Shown here one piece after another: positions 1 to 6,719 of a DNA stretch of 8,151 nt (positions are counted from its first letter, which is position 1; each line of letters opens with the position of its first letter). Below the pieces are notes generated by a model. The model was not told where the DNA came from. It searched no databases and worked only from the letters and a program-made list of their open reading frames with translations. This DNA is from UMGS1933 sp045593405 (GTDB lineage Bacteria; Bacillota; Clostridia; TANB77; CAG-508), in contig JAZNWN010000029.1 in the NCBI GenBank assembly GCA_045593405.1, forward strand, positions 1 through 8,151, written 5' to 3'. A program made the position numbers and the translations under genes.

Positions 1-1
1 A

Positions 2-91
2 GCAGCAGCATTAACTTATGTAGCATCAGTTGCAACAACATTAATACAAATACTTAGATTAATTCTAATGTTTGGAAGAAGAGATGATTAA
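2..91 (+). CDS. C-terminal end of a probable YugP-type membrane zinc metallopeptidase (5' truncated)
   Basis: This open frame enters from the left edge and ends at TAA 89-91, leaving only the last 29 residues. They begin with AAALTYVAS, continue as a hydrophobic stretch rich in Leu and Ile, and end in a short charged tail, GRRDD. That layout matches, from memory, the C-terminus of the YugP family of neutral zinc metallopeptidases, which are membrane-anchored. The catalytic HExxH region would lie upstream and cannot be seen. The stop lies inside the next gene: the end overlaps the alarmone synthetase start (ATG 84) by 8 bases, and the codons for the tail double as its ribosome binding site, which suggests translational coupling. 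The family call rests on a short tail. Another membrane protein with a similar end cannot be excluded, but the frame itself is very likely real. Confidence 0.65.
   Translation, partial: AAALTYVASVATTLIQILRLILMFGRRDD
74..78 (+). promoter_or_regulatory. Ribosome binding site that selects ATG 84 for the alarmone synthetase
   Basis: GGAAG sits five bases before ATG 84, inside the coding end of the upstream gene. The in-frame TTG at 72 has no purine-rich site before it, so the longer start with four extra residues is less likely. A further in-frame ATG lies at 96, but it has no comparable site close before it. Confidence 0.6.
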
Positions 92-794
92 TTATATGAA
101 AGGAAACGATCAATTAGATTTTAAAAAATTTTGCAAAGTAAAATTATATTATGAATCTGCATTGAAAGAGTTGGAAACTAAATTAAATATTATTAATTCG
201 GAATTTTCAGCTTTAAGTAGTGTTAATCCAATTAATCACATAAAAACAAGAATGAAAAGTTTACCTAGTATTATTGATAAGCTAAAAAGAAAAAATCTTA
301 AACTAAATATTGAAAACACTTTTATTCTTGGTGATATCGTTGGTGCGAGAATAGTATGTAATTTTATAGATGATGTTTATAGAGTTATTGATAAATTGAA
401 AACTAATAAAGATATAAATATAATCGAAGAAAAGGATTATATTAAAACTCCTAAAAGTAGTGGATATAGAGGTTATCATATAATAATATCTATACCAATT
501 ACAATTAATGGAATTAGAAAAAATATAAAAACAGAAATTCAAATAAGAACATGCGCTATGGATTTTTGGGCATCAAGTGAGCATCGATTGAATTACAAAA
601 AAGTAGGACTATCAAATTCAGATAAGGAAGAATTAAAAAAATTGTCCAATGATATATGGGGAGTTGACCAAAAAATGAATTTAATGGCTAAGAAAAAGCT
701 AGATAATGAAAAAATATCTTATTCAGATACTATTAATATTAGTACTATAAAGGAGATTGTTAATTGGAGGAAGCAAAATGAAATTTTTGAATAA
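84..794 (+). CDS. Small alarmone synthetase, RelP/YwaC-like (p)ppGpp synthetase
   Basis: This cytoplasmic enzyme should transfer pyrophosphate from ATP to GDP or GTP, making ppGpp or pppGpp, the stringent-response alarmones. The 236-residue protein is a single RelA/SpoT synthetase domain with no hydrolase HD, TGS or ACT domain, which fits the 210-240 residues usual for small alarmone synthetases. Visible motifs are NPINHIKTRMKS (about 48-59, nucleotide binding), DIVGARIVC with the metal-binding Asp near 84, SGYRGYH (126-132, G loop) and EIQIRT (151-156, catalytic Glu), followed by MDFWASSEH. All expected catalytic residues are present, so it should be active. The N-terminal half resembles Bacillus YwaC/RelP more than YjbM/RelQ, judged from memory. 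The start at ATG 84 is chosen over TTG 72 for its ribosome binding site. It overlaps the upstream gene by 8 bases and the downstream gene by 17, so its level is probably set by the shared transcript. Confidence 0.9.
   Translation: MINYMKGNDQLDFKKFCKVKLYYESALKELETKLNIINSEFSALSSVNPINHIKTRMKSLPSIIDKLKRKNLKLNIENTFILGDIVGARIVCNFIDDVYRVIDKLKTNKDINIIEEKDYIKTPKSSGYRGYHIIISIPITINGIRKNIKTEIQIRTCAMDFWASSEHRLNYKKVGLSNSDKEELKKLSNDIWGVDQKMNLMAKKKLDNEKISYSDTINISTIKEIVNWRKQNEIFE
766..770 (+). promoter_or_regulatory. Ribosome binding site for the zinc-ribbon membrane protein
   Basis: GGAGG ends seven bases before ATG 778 and lies within the last codons of the alarmone synthetase. It favours ATG 778 over the in-frame TTG at 757, which would add seven residues. 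Confidence 0.75.
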
Positions 795-1236
795 GTTTCA
801 AAAATTTATGTATGGAAGGTACGGACCTGACGATTTATATAAATTTTTAGTAAAACTACATTTATTCCTATTTATTTTAAATTTAGTTTTAAAAAATGAT
901 ATAATAATTATGCTTGAATTAGTAGTAATATTTATTGCATTTTATCGTTTTTTTTCAAAAAAAATATATATTAGAAGTAATGAAAATCAAAAGTTTTTGA
1001 AATTAAAAAAGCAGTTTGTAGCACCATTTCATAATATTAAAAGAAATATAAAAGATAAAGATCATATTTATAAAAAATGTAGAAAGTGTAAGACAACTTT
1101 AAAATTGCCTTTACCTTCAAAAAGAGGTATAAAACATGCTAAATGTCCTCATTGCAAAAATAGAGTTACATTATTTACATTTAAAAAAGAAAAAATAGAA
1201 ATAATTACTAATAATAAAAAAGTAAAATATAATTAA
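778..1236 (+). CDS. Small membrane protein with C-terminal zinc ribbon, function unknown
   Basis: The 152-residue product starts with a basic aromatic segment containing FMYGRYGPDDLYKFL (10-24). Two hydrophobic stretches follow, about 25-39 and 42-58, probably two membrane passes or a hairpin. After a basic linker comes a cytoplasmic-type zinc ribbon, with Cys-X2-Cys pairs at 101/104 and 123/126 separated by a basic loop. I recall proteins with this GRYG-plus-ribbon layout as uncharacterised in other Firmicutes, but no function is known to me. The ribbon is probably structural, or binds nucleic acid or protein; nothing indicates an enzyme. Translation starts inside the alarmone synthetase frame, so the two are likely made together. 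A T8-C-A8 run occurs at 948-964, where an indel would shift the frame between the membrane part and the ribbon. Confidence 0.8.
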   Translation: MKFLNKFQKFMYGRYGPDDLYKFLVKLHLFLFILNLVLKNDIIIMLELVVIFIAFYRFFSKKIYIRSNENQKFLKLKKQFVAPFHNIKRNIKDKDHIYKKCRKCKTTLKLPLPSKRGIKHAKCPHCKNRVTLFTFKKEKIEIITNNKKVKYN

Positions 1237-1259
1237 ATTCAGGAAATGGGTGGTGTAAA

Positions 1260-1961
1260 ATGTCATATATTGAATTCAAGAATGTTAGTAAAATTTATAA
1301 AATGGGTGAAGTAGAAATTAATGCTTTGAATAAAGCATCTTTTTCTGTTGAGCAAGGAGAATTAATTGTGATACTTGGACCATCTGGAGCAGGTAAAACA
1401 ACTTGTTTAAATATTCTAGGTGGAATGGATACAGCAACTAAAGGTGAAGTAATTGTTGATGACATAGATATTACTAAATTAAATCGTAAAGGGCTTATAG
1501 ATTATAGAAGACATGATATTGGTTTTGTATTTCAATTTTATAATTTGGTTCAAAATCTAACAGCATTAGAAAATGTAGAGTTATCAGTACAATTATGTAA
1601 GGATCATTTAAATCCTAGTAAAGTTTTAGATAAAGTAGGTTTAAAAGAACGAAAAAATAATTTTCCTTCACAATTATCTGGTGGAGAGCAACAAAGAGTA
1701 GCAATAGCAAGAGCGATAGCCAAAAATCCTAAATTACTTTTATGTGATGAACCAACAGGAGCACTTGATTATAAGACAGGAAAACAAATTTTAAAGTTGC
1801 TTGAAGAAACTTGTAGAAAAGAGAATATGACAATTATTATAGTCACTCATAATAGTGCTATTGCAGAAATGGCAGATAAAGTTATTAAATTCAAAAATGG
1901 TAAAGTAGAAGAAGTTATTAAAAATAAAAAACCTAAAAATGTGGAAGAAATAGAGTGGTAA
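1260..1961 (+). CDS. ABC transporter ATPase, MacB/LolD-type
   Basis: This 233-residue nucleotide-binding subunit should energise the large FtsX-type permease encoded two bases downstream. All motifs are intact: Walker A GPSGAGKT (40-47), Q-loop Gln near 92 in FVFQFYNL, signature LSGGEQQ (139-145), Walker B LLLCDEP (159-165, Asp163 and Glu164), D-loop GALD (167-170) and the switch His near 197 in THN. The sequence style and length match the MacB/LolD/FtsE group, which usually works by mechanotransmission across one membrane. The start ATG 1260 follows a GGGTGG-type site at about 1248-1253. A 23-base gap separates it from the zinc-ribbon gene, with no terminator or clear promoter, so it is probably in the same operon. 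The substrate cannot be read from the ATPase. Confidence 0.95.
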   Translation: MSYIEFKNVSKIYKMGEVEINALNKASFSVEQGELIVILGPSGAGKTTCLNILGGMDTATKGEVIVDDIDITKLNRKGLIDYRRHDIGFVFQFYNLVQNLTALENVELSVQLCKDHLNPSKVLDKVGLKERKNNFPSQLSGGEQQRVAIARAIAKNPKLLLCDEPTGALDYKTGKQILKLLEETCRKENMTIIIVTHNSAIAEMADKVIKFKNGKVEEVIKNKKPKNVEEIEW

Positions 1962-1963
1962 TT

Positions 1964-4963
1964 ATGAAGAATAGAATAATTACAAATAGTTTTAGAACAA
2001 TAAAAAAATCATTTTCTAGATTTATTCCTTTATTTGTAATGAGCTTTTTAGGTGTATTTGTATTTGCTGGACTTCAATCTATAAAACCAGATATGATGAC
2101 AACGCTTGATAATTTTTTAGATGAACATAATGTTTATGATTTACAAGTTGTATCAACAGGTGGATTAACGGAAGACGATGTCAATGCTTTATTACAAGTC
2201 GAAGGAGTTAAAAATGTAGAGTACTCATATTCTCTTGATAAAATTGTCAAAATTGAAGAAAATGATTTAGTAATAAATATATCTTCGTTTCCAAAAAAAG
2301 TAAATTCATTAAAACTTTTAGATGGTAAATTTCCAGAGAAAAATAATGAAATAGTAGTTGAAAAAAATTTTATAAAAAAGACATCATATAAAATAGGTGA
2401 TTCAATTAGTATCGAAGATGAAAAGTTGAAAGAAAAATCATATACAATTGTAGGAACTGTTGAAAGTGGTTTGTATTTTAATAATGATGAATTAGGGCAA
2501 GATAGAGGAACTACTACTATAGGTTCTGGAACAATAAGTTATTATACTTATATTTTAAAAAAATCATTTAATCAAGAATATTATAATTCTATATATATTA
2601 CAGTAGATGGTGCAATAGATAAACCTACTGCAGAAGAGGATTATAATGATTTAATTGAAAATATAAAAAATAATGTCAATCAAATAAAATCAACTCAGGA
2701 AACAGCAAGATATAATAGTATATATAATAAAGTAGAAAATGAAATTAAAAAGAATGAGAATGAAGTTAATGAAGAATTCGCAAAAGCAAAAAAAGAATTG
2801 GATGATGCAAAGAAAACATTAGATTCTACAAAAAATAAGTTAGATTCTACAAAGAAAAGTTTTATAACATATAAAAACGAATTAAATAATGCGAGAAAAC
2901 AGCTAGATAATGCCAAAACAGAATATACTAATACATTAAATATATATGGCATCAAAGAGAGTGAAATATCTTCAAACATAGAAAAATTAAATGGAAGTAT
3001 TTCACAAATTAAAACACTTATTGAAGGTATTCCAAAAGATTCTCCACAGTATACCACTTATCTAAATAAGTTAACAGAATTGGAAACTAACCTTAATAAT
3101 TTAATAGTTTTAAAAACTACTAAGGAAACAATTGAACAAAATGAAAAGACTTATAATGATAGCATAAATAGTTATAACTACTCATACAGTAAATACGAAC
3201 AAGGTGTATCTGAATATAATAAAGGTTTAAAGGAATATGAAAAAGCAGTTAATGAATATAATATTCAAAAAGAAGATGCTTTAAATAAAATTACAGAAGC
3301 TAAAGAAGAATTAAAAAAAATAGAAAAACCAACATGGTATGTATATGATAGAACTAATCATCAAACTTATTTAGATTATGTAGATGATACGACAAGTGTT
3401 AATAATTTATCAAAAATATTCCCAATTGTATTTTTTGCAGTTGCTATTTTAGTTAGTTTAATTTCTATGAATAGAATGGTTGAAGAAGATCGAATTGAGA
3501 TTGGTACATTAAAATCATTAGGTTTTTTTAATAAAGAAATAATGTTGAAATATTTAATGTTTTCTACTATAGCAACATTATTTGGAGGTTTGTTAGGTGG
3601 ATTTCTAGGTATCTTAACATTGCCAGCATTAATATTTAGTATTTATGGAATGTTATTTAATGTTCCTAATTTCTATGTAGGATTAAATCTAAGTAAGATT
3701 ATTATTAGTTTAGTGATATCATTATTATGTATATGTGGGACAACAATATTTACTGTATTAAAAGTAGTAAAAGAAAAGCCGTCTGACTTGATGCGACCAA
3801 AAGCACCAAAAGCAGGAAAAAGAATTATTTTAGAAAAATGGAATTTTCTTTGGAAAAGAATTAGTTTTTCTAATAAAGTTACGCTTAGAAATTTATTTAG
3901 ATATAAGAAAAGAGGACTTGTTACTGTAATAGGAATTGCTGGATGTAGTGCTTTAATGCTTTGTGGTTTTGGTATTAGAGATGCTATTATTGATATAGCA
4001 AACATGCAATATAAAGAAACTTTTACTTATGAAGCAATGGTATATGTAAATGATATTGAAGATAAAACATCTGAAATATTTAATAGTGATTATATTGATG
4101 ATGTGATTGAGGTTCAAAATATTAATGTAAAAAAAGATACTATATCAGCTAATATGTTTATAGTTGATAAGGATGAATCTTCTAAAATTGTTAATTTAGT
4201 TGATAAAGAAGGTAATCAATTAAAAATAGAATCTGGGAGTGTCATAATTACTGATAAATTTGCTGATTTAACTAATTTAAAAGTAGGAGATACTCTTGAT
4301 GTTATTGACGATAATAATAGAGTTTATAGTTATAAAATTAGTGGTGTTGCTAAAAATTATTTAATGCACTATATTTATATAGACAAAGATACATTTAAAG
4401 AAAAGAATGAGTATAATTCAAATGTAGTATATTTGAATTTAAATAATACAACTGAATCTGCAGAAGAAGAATTATCTAAAAAACTGATGGATAGAGAAGA
4501 AGTACTTAATGTTTCATTTATAGGGGAATTACTTGAAAGTGCTAATAATATGCTTACATCTTTAAATAAGGTAGTAGTTATTATAATTGTATTATCAGCA
4601 GCTCTTTCATTTGTAGTATTATATAATCTTTCTAATATAAATATTAATGAACGAAAAAGAGAAATATCTACTTTAAAAGTATTAGGATTCCATGACAAAG
4701 AAGTAGATAATTACATAACAAAAGAAAATATAATATTTACTATTTTTGGTATATTGTTAGGTTTGTTTTTTGGATATTTCTTAACTAAGATAGTAATAAT
4801 GACTGTTGAGATAGAAAAAGCAAGATTTATATATAATATTAGTTTAAACAGCTATATTTATACAGCAATTATAACTGTTATATTTACTTTGATTGTAAAT
4901 TTAGTAACTCACTTTAATTTAAAGAAGATAGATATGATTGCTAGTTTGAAAAGTGTAGATTAG
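1964..4963 (+). CDS. Large FtsX-type ABC transporter permease with extracytoplasmic coiled coil
   Basis: The 999-residue membrane subunit partners the preceding ATPase. A first membrane helix (about 21-39) follows a basic start. A large extracytoplasmic region includes a long coiled coil (about 255-330 and 365-455) rich in Lys, Glu, Asn and Leu. Helices follow at about 485-504, 530-563 and 578-600 (first FtsX domain, with the GTLKSLGF motif near 514-521). Another helix lies near 651-670, then a second extracytoplasmic domain, and three helices at about 870-889, 924-947 and 966-985 (second FtsX domain, with STLKVLGF near 902-909). The duplicated layout is typical of Gram-positive exporters of roughly 1000 residues. 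ATG 1964 is preferred because it gives the usual basic N-terminus; an in-frame GTG at 1955 would add three residues and overlap the ATPase. The cargo is unknown: lipid or lipoprotein export, peptide resistance, or control of a cell-wall enzyme are all possible. Confidence 0.92.
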   Translation: MKNRIITNSFRTIKKSFSRFIPLFVMSFLGVFVFAGLQSIKPDMMTTLDNFLDEHNVYDLQVVSTGGLTEDDVNALLQVEGVKNVEYSYSLDKIVKIEENDLVINISSFPKKVNSLKLLDGKFPEKNNEIVVEKNFIKKTSYKIGDSISIEDEKLKEKSYTIVGTVESGLYFNNDELGQDRGTTTIGSGTISYYTYILKKSFNQEYYNSIYITVDGAIDKPTAEEDYNDLIENIKNNVNQIKSTQETARYNSIYNKVENEIKKNENEVNEEFAKAKKELDDAKKTLDSTKNKLDSTKKSFITYKNELNNARKQLDNAKTEYTNTLNIYGIKESEISSNIEKLNGSISQIKTLIEGIPKDSPQYTTYLNKLTELETNLNNLIVLKTTKETIEQNEKTYNDSINSYNYSYSKYEQGVSEYNKGLKEYEKAVNEYNIQKEDALNKITEAKEELKKIEKPTWYVYDRTNHQTYLDYVDDTTSVNNLSKIFPIVFFAVAILVSLISMNRMVEEDRIEIGTLKSLGFFNKEIMLKYLMFSTIATLFGGLLGGFLGILTLPALIFSIYGMLFNVPNFYVGLNLSKIIISLVISLLCICGTTIFTVLKVVKEKPSDLMRPKAPKAGKRIILEKWNFLWKRISFSNKVTLRNLFRYKKRGLVTVIGIAGCSALMLCGFGIRDAIIDIANMQYKETFTYEAMVYVNDIEDKTSEIFNSDYIDDVIEVQNINVKKDTISANMFIVDKDESSKIVNLVDKEGNQLKIESGSVIITDKFADLTNLKVGDTLDVIDDNNRVYSYKISGVAKNYLMHYIYIDKDTFKEKNEYNSNVVYLNLNNTTESAEEELSKKLMDREEVLNVSFIGELLESANNMLTSLNKVVVIIIVLSAALSFVVLYNLSNININERKREISTLKVLGFHDKEVDNYITKENIIFTIFGILLGLFFGYFLTKIVIMTVEIEKARFIYNISLNSYIYTAIITVIFTLIVNLVTHFNLKKIDMIASLKSVD
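2798..2860 (+). repeat. Tandem 21-base heptad repeats within the permease coiled coil
   Basis: Three consecutive 21-base units encode LDDAKKT, LDSTKNK and LDSTKKS. The second and third units (2819-2839 and 2840-2860) share their first 14 bases exactly (TTAGATTCTACAAA). The period equals one coiled-coil heptad, which suggests that the coiled coil grew by in-frame duplication. Confidence 0.8.
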
Positions 4964-4971
4964 GAGATAGT

Positions 4972-5829
4972 ATGACAAAAGTAGGATTAGTTTTAGAGGG
5001 TGGAGCAATGCGTGGCTTGTATTCTGCTGGTGCTTTAGATATTTTCATGGATAATAATATTCAAGTTGATGGAATAATAGGAACAAGTGCAGGTGCATTA
5101 TTTGGTGTTAATTATTTTTCTAACCAACGAGGGAGAGTTATTAGATATAGTAAAAGATTTTGCGGAGATATAAGATATATAAGTAAAACTTCATTGCTTT
5201 TAACTGGTAATGTTGTAAATAAGAATTTTGCTTTTTATAAAGTAACTAAAAAATTAGATATTTTTGATAATGAAACTTTTGTGAAAACAAATAAAGATTA
5301 TTATGCTGTAGCAACAAATATAGAAACTGGTAAAGCCGAGTATTTAAAAATAACTGATCCAATTAATCAGTTAGAGTGTCTTAGAGCTTCATCAGCTGTT
5401 CCTCTTGTATCAAGAGTAGTTGAAATAGATGGTAAAAAATATTTGGATGGTGGTGTATCAGATAGCATTCCAATAGAAAAATGTATTGAATTAGGTTACG
5501 ATAAAATAATAGTTGTTCTTACTCAACCTTTAGATTATAGAAAACATAAATTAAGTTCATCAAAAGAAAAAATGGTTAGTAAAAGATACAAAAAATATCC
5601 TAATTTATTAGCTTCTATGATTGATAGACATAATAATTATAATAGTGCGATTGAAAAAATCATAGAATTAGAAAAACAAAATAAAATTTTTGTAATTCGC
5701 CCTTCTGAAAAAATAGATATTAAATTAATTGAAAAAAGTAAAGAAAAATTACAACAAGTTTATGAACTAGGACAAAAAGATGCTAGGAAAAAAGTGAAAT
5801 CTTTAAAAAAATATTTAGATAGAAATTAG
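4972..5829 (+). CDS. Patatin-like phospholipase (lipid acyl hydrolase)
   Basis: This 285-residue cytoplasmic or membrane-associated hydrolase should release fatty acid from phospholipid or another acyl ester. The patatin fold motifs are complete: the oxyanion-hole loop EGGAMRG (9-15), the nucleophile elbow GTSAG with Ser39, and the DGG motif with catalytic Asp158. The layout resembles the YjjU-type bacterial patatins, which carry an extra C-terminal helical part. Here that part is a lysine-rich end after about residue 190. There is no signal peptide or membrane helix. GGAG at 4963-4966 lies five bases before the ATG and includes the last base of the permease stop codon, so it is in the same operon as the ABC exporter. 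That placement hints at a job in membrane lipid turnover, but the natural substrate is unknown and some family members have only weak phospholipase activity. Confidence 0.9.
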   Translation: MTKVGLVLEGGAMRGLYSAGALDIFMDNNIQVDGIIGTSAGALFGVNYFSNQRGRVIRYSKRFCGDIRYISKTSLLLTGNVVNKNFAFYKVTKKLDIFDNETFVKTNKDYYAVATNIETGKAEYLKITDPINQLECLRASSAVPLVSRVVEIDGKKYLDGGVSDSIPIEKCIELGYDKIIVVLTQPLDYRKHKLSSSKEKMVSKRYKKYPNLLASMIDRHNNYNSAIEKIIELEKQNKIFVIRPSEKIDIKLIEKSKEKLQQVYELGQKDARKKVKSLKKYLDRN

Positions 5830-5834
5830 GTGAT
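5828..5834 (+). promoter_or_regulatory. Strong ribosome binding site without a standard start codon after it
   Basis: AGGTGAT overlaps the patatin stop and is an excellent Shine-Dalgarno match. In the frame of the kinase-like gene, the codons at 5837, 5840 and 5843 are all ATA, and the first standard start is TTG 5864, 29 bases from this site. ATA at 5840 or 5843 would sit 5 or 8 bases away. The ATG at 5833 overlaps the site itself and reads only seven codons before TAA. Confidence 0.55.
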
Positions 5835-5863
5835 GTATAATAATAAATATAACTAAAGAAGAA

Positions 5864-6619
5864 TTGCAACAATTATCTACATTAAAACTATCAGATTCTA
5901 CTCATAATAATGGTGGTAATGTATATGTTTTAGATGATTTGTTATATAAAATATTCAAAGAATTCTATTCATATCAAAGTGAAATAGAAAGAAATACAGA
6001 TTTCCAAATAAGAGAATCTATTCCTAATACACCAAAAATATTTGATAAAATTTATGTAGATGGTAAATTTTCTGGATATGTTATGGAGTATATTAAAAAT
6101 GCAAAAACATTTAGAGAAGCAATTGGAAAAAGCGTAGATGAAGAATTAAAAATAAAAGCCATTTGTGATGTTTATGAAGCATTAAAATATTTACATGGCA
6201 GAAATATTTATTTAGGTGATGTTCATTCTGATAATTTTCTAATATCTAGTGATGGTGATGGATATATCATAGATTTAGATTATATGAGATTCCCAGGTGA
6301 TGAGTATAAATTTCAGCAATGCTATTTAATAAAACCAAATAATAAAGCTTATAAAATTAATGTAGCTTCAATTTATACTGACAATATAAAAGTAATGCTA
6401 TCATGTCTATCACTTTTAATAGGTATTGATTTAGAAAGATTTATTTCTAAAAAAATATCTGATATTAATTTGGAAGAAATATATAGTGATGTAATTCATC
6501 CTTTAAAAATTAAACCTTTAGATATTTATTTTAAAAAATTAATGAATGGGGAAGAAGTAGAATATTTTTCTGATTACTTATTAAAATACAAAGAGAAGCG
6601 ACTAAAAAGACATAAATAA
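5864..6619 (+). CDS. Divergent protein-kinase-fold protein, substrate unknown
   Basis: From TTG 5864 this gives 251 residues, with no signal peptide or membrane helix. It reads like a compact kinase-fold phosphotransferase. A Gly-containing loop NNGGNVYVL (15-23) precedes YKIFK, whose Lys29 fits the ATP-binding lysine. A Glu near 40-42 could be its partner, GYVMEYI (71-77) looks like the hinge, and GDVHSDNFL (118-126) is the catalytic loop with Asp119 and Asn124. IIDLDY (135-140) supplies the metal-binding Asp137 in place of DFG. The catalytic loop lacks the HRD histidine and looks more like small-molecule kinases, so the target may be a protein, sugar or lipid. Codons upstream of TTG stay open from 5834 (after an in-frame TGA at 5831) and would add ITKEE-type residues, so the true start is probably an ATA at 5840 or 5843. 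It follows the patatin gene closely and is likely cotranscribed. Confidence 0.75.
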   Translation: MQQLSTLKLSDSTHNNGGNVYVLDDLLYKIFKEFYSYQSEIERNTDFQIRESIPNTPKIFDKIYVDGKFSGYVMEYIKNAKTFREAIGKSVDEELKIKAICDVYEALKYLHGRNIYLGDVHSDNFLISSDGDGYIIDLDYMRFPGDEYKFQQCYLIKPNNKAYKINVASIYTDNIKVMLSCLSLLIGIDLERFISKKISDINLEEIYSDVIHPLKIKPLDIYFKKLMNGEEVEYFSDYLLKYKEKRLKRHK

Positions 6620-6666
6620 TAGTGTGCAATAGAATTAATGATGATTTCTTAATAATTTTTAATAAT

Positions 6667-6696
6667 TTGTTAATATTATGATAATAATGTTTTAAT
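6667..6696 (+). promoter_or_regulatory. Candidate promoter with internal palindrome upstream of the acyl-CoA synthetase-like gene
   Basis: In the 100-base gap 6620-6719, TTGTTA (6667-6672) and TTTAAT (6691-6696) could be -35 and -10 boxes with an 18-base spacer. Between them lies a 13-base palindrome, TATTATGATAATA (6674-6686), in operator position. In DNA this AT-rich such matches arise easily by chance. No hairpin with a T-tract is visible in the gap, so read-through from upstream is also possible. Confidence 0.3.
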
Positions 6697-6707
6697 AAAA
6701 TTATGGT

Positions 6708-6714
6708 AGAGGTG
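6708..6714 (+). promoter_or_regulatory. Ribosome binding site for the acyl-CoA synthetase-like gene
   Basis: AGAGGTG ends five bases before ATG 6720 and fixes this start well. Confidence 0.75.
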
Positions 6715-6719
6715 TGTTT

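Larger units (their letters stand above)
2..6619 (+). other. Probable single transcription unit
   Basis: Seven genes follow one another on the + strand with gaps, in order, of -8, -17, 23, 2, 8 and 34 bases (the last counted to TTG 5864). No hairpin terminator or clear internal promoter was found. Cotranscription is inferred from spacing only. The unit may continue through the following synthetase gene. Confidence 0.55.

Noticed and set aside
1..12. GCA triplet repeat at the left edge
   Set aside because: It simply encodes three alanines in the upstream protein and is too short to be a notable repeat.
303..542. Minus-strand open frame opposite the alarmone synthetase
   Set aside because: It lies wholly within a well-supported gene, and its translation is a low-complexity Ile/Tyr/Phe/Asn string expected from antisense AT-rich DNA.
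2695..3057. Minus-strand open frame opposite the permease coiled coil
   Set aside because: Its Ser/Phe-rich hydrophobic translation mirrors the Lys/Glu-rich coiled-coil codons; there is no independent support.
3673..4698. Two further minus-strand open frames within the permease (3673-4005 and 4375-4698)
   Set aside because: Both are nested in a strong coding region and show no recognisable motifs.
5833..5856. Seven-codon ATG frame between the patatin and kinase-like genes, as a leader peptide
   Set aside because: Its ATG overlaps the ribosome binding site and has no properly spaced site of its own; the peptide MYNNKYN carries no attenuation-type codon run.
6620..6660. Terminator after the kinase-like gene
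   Set aside because: I found no stable stem followed by a T-run; the AT-only short complementarities present are no more than background.
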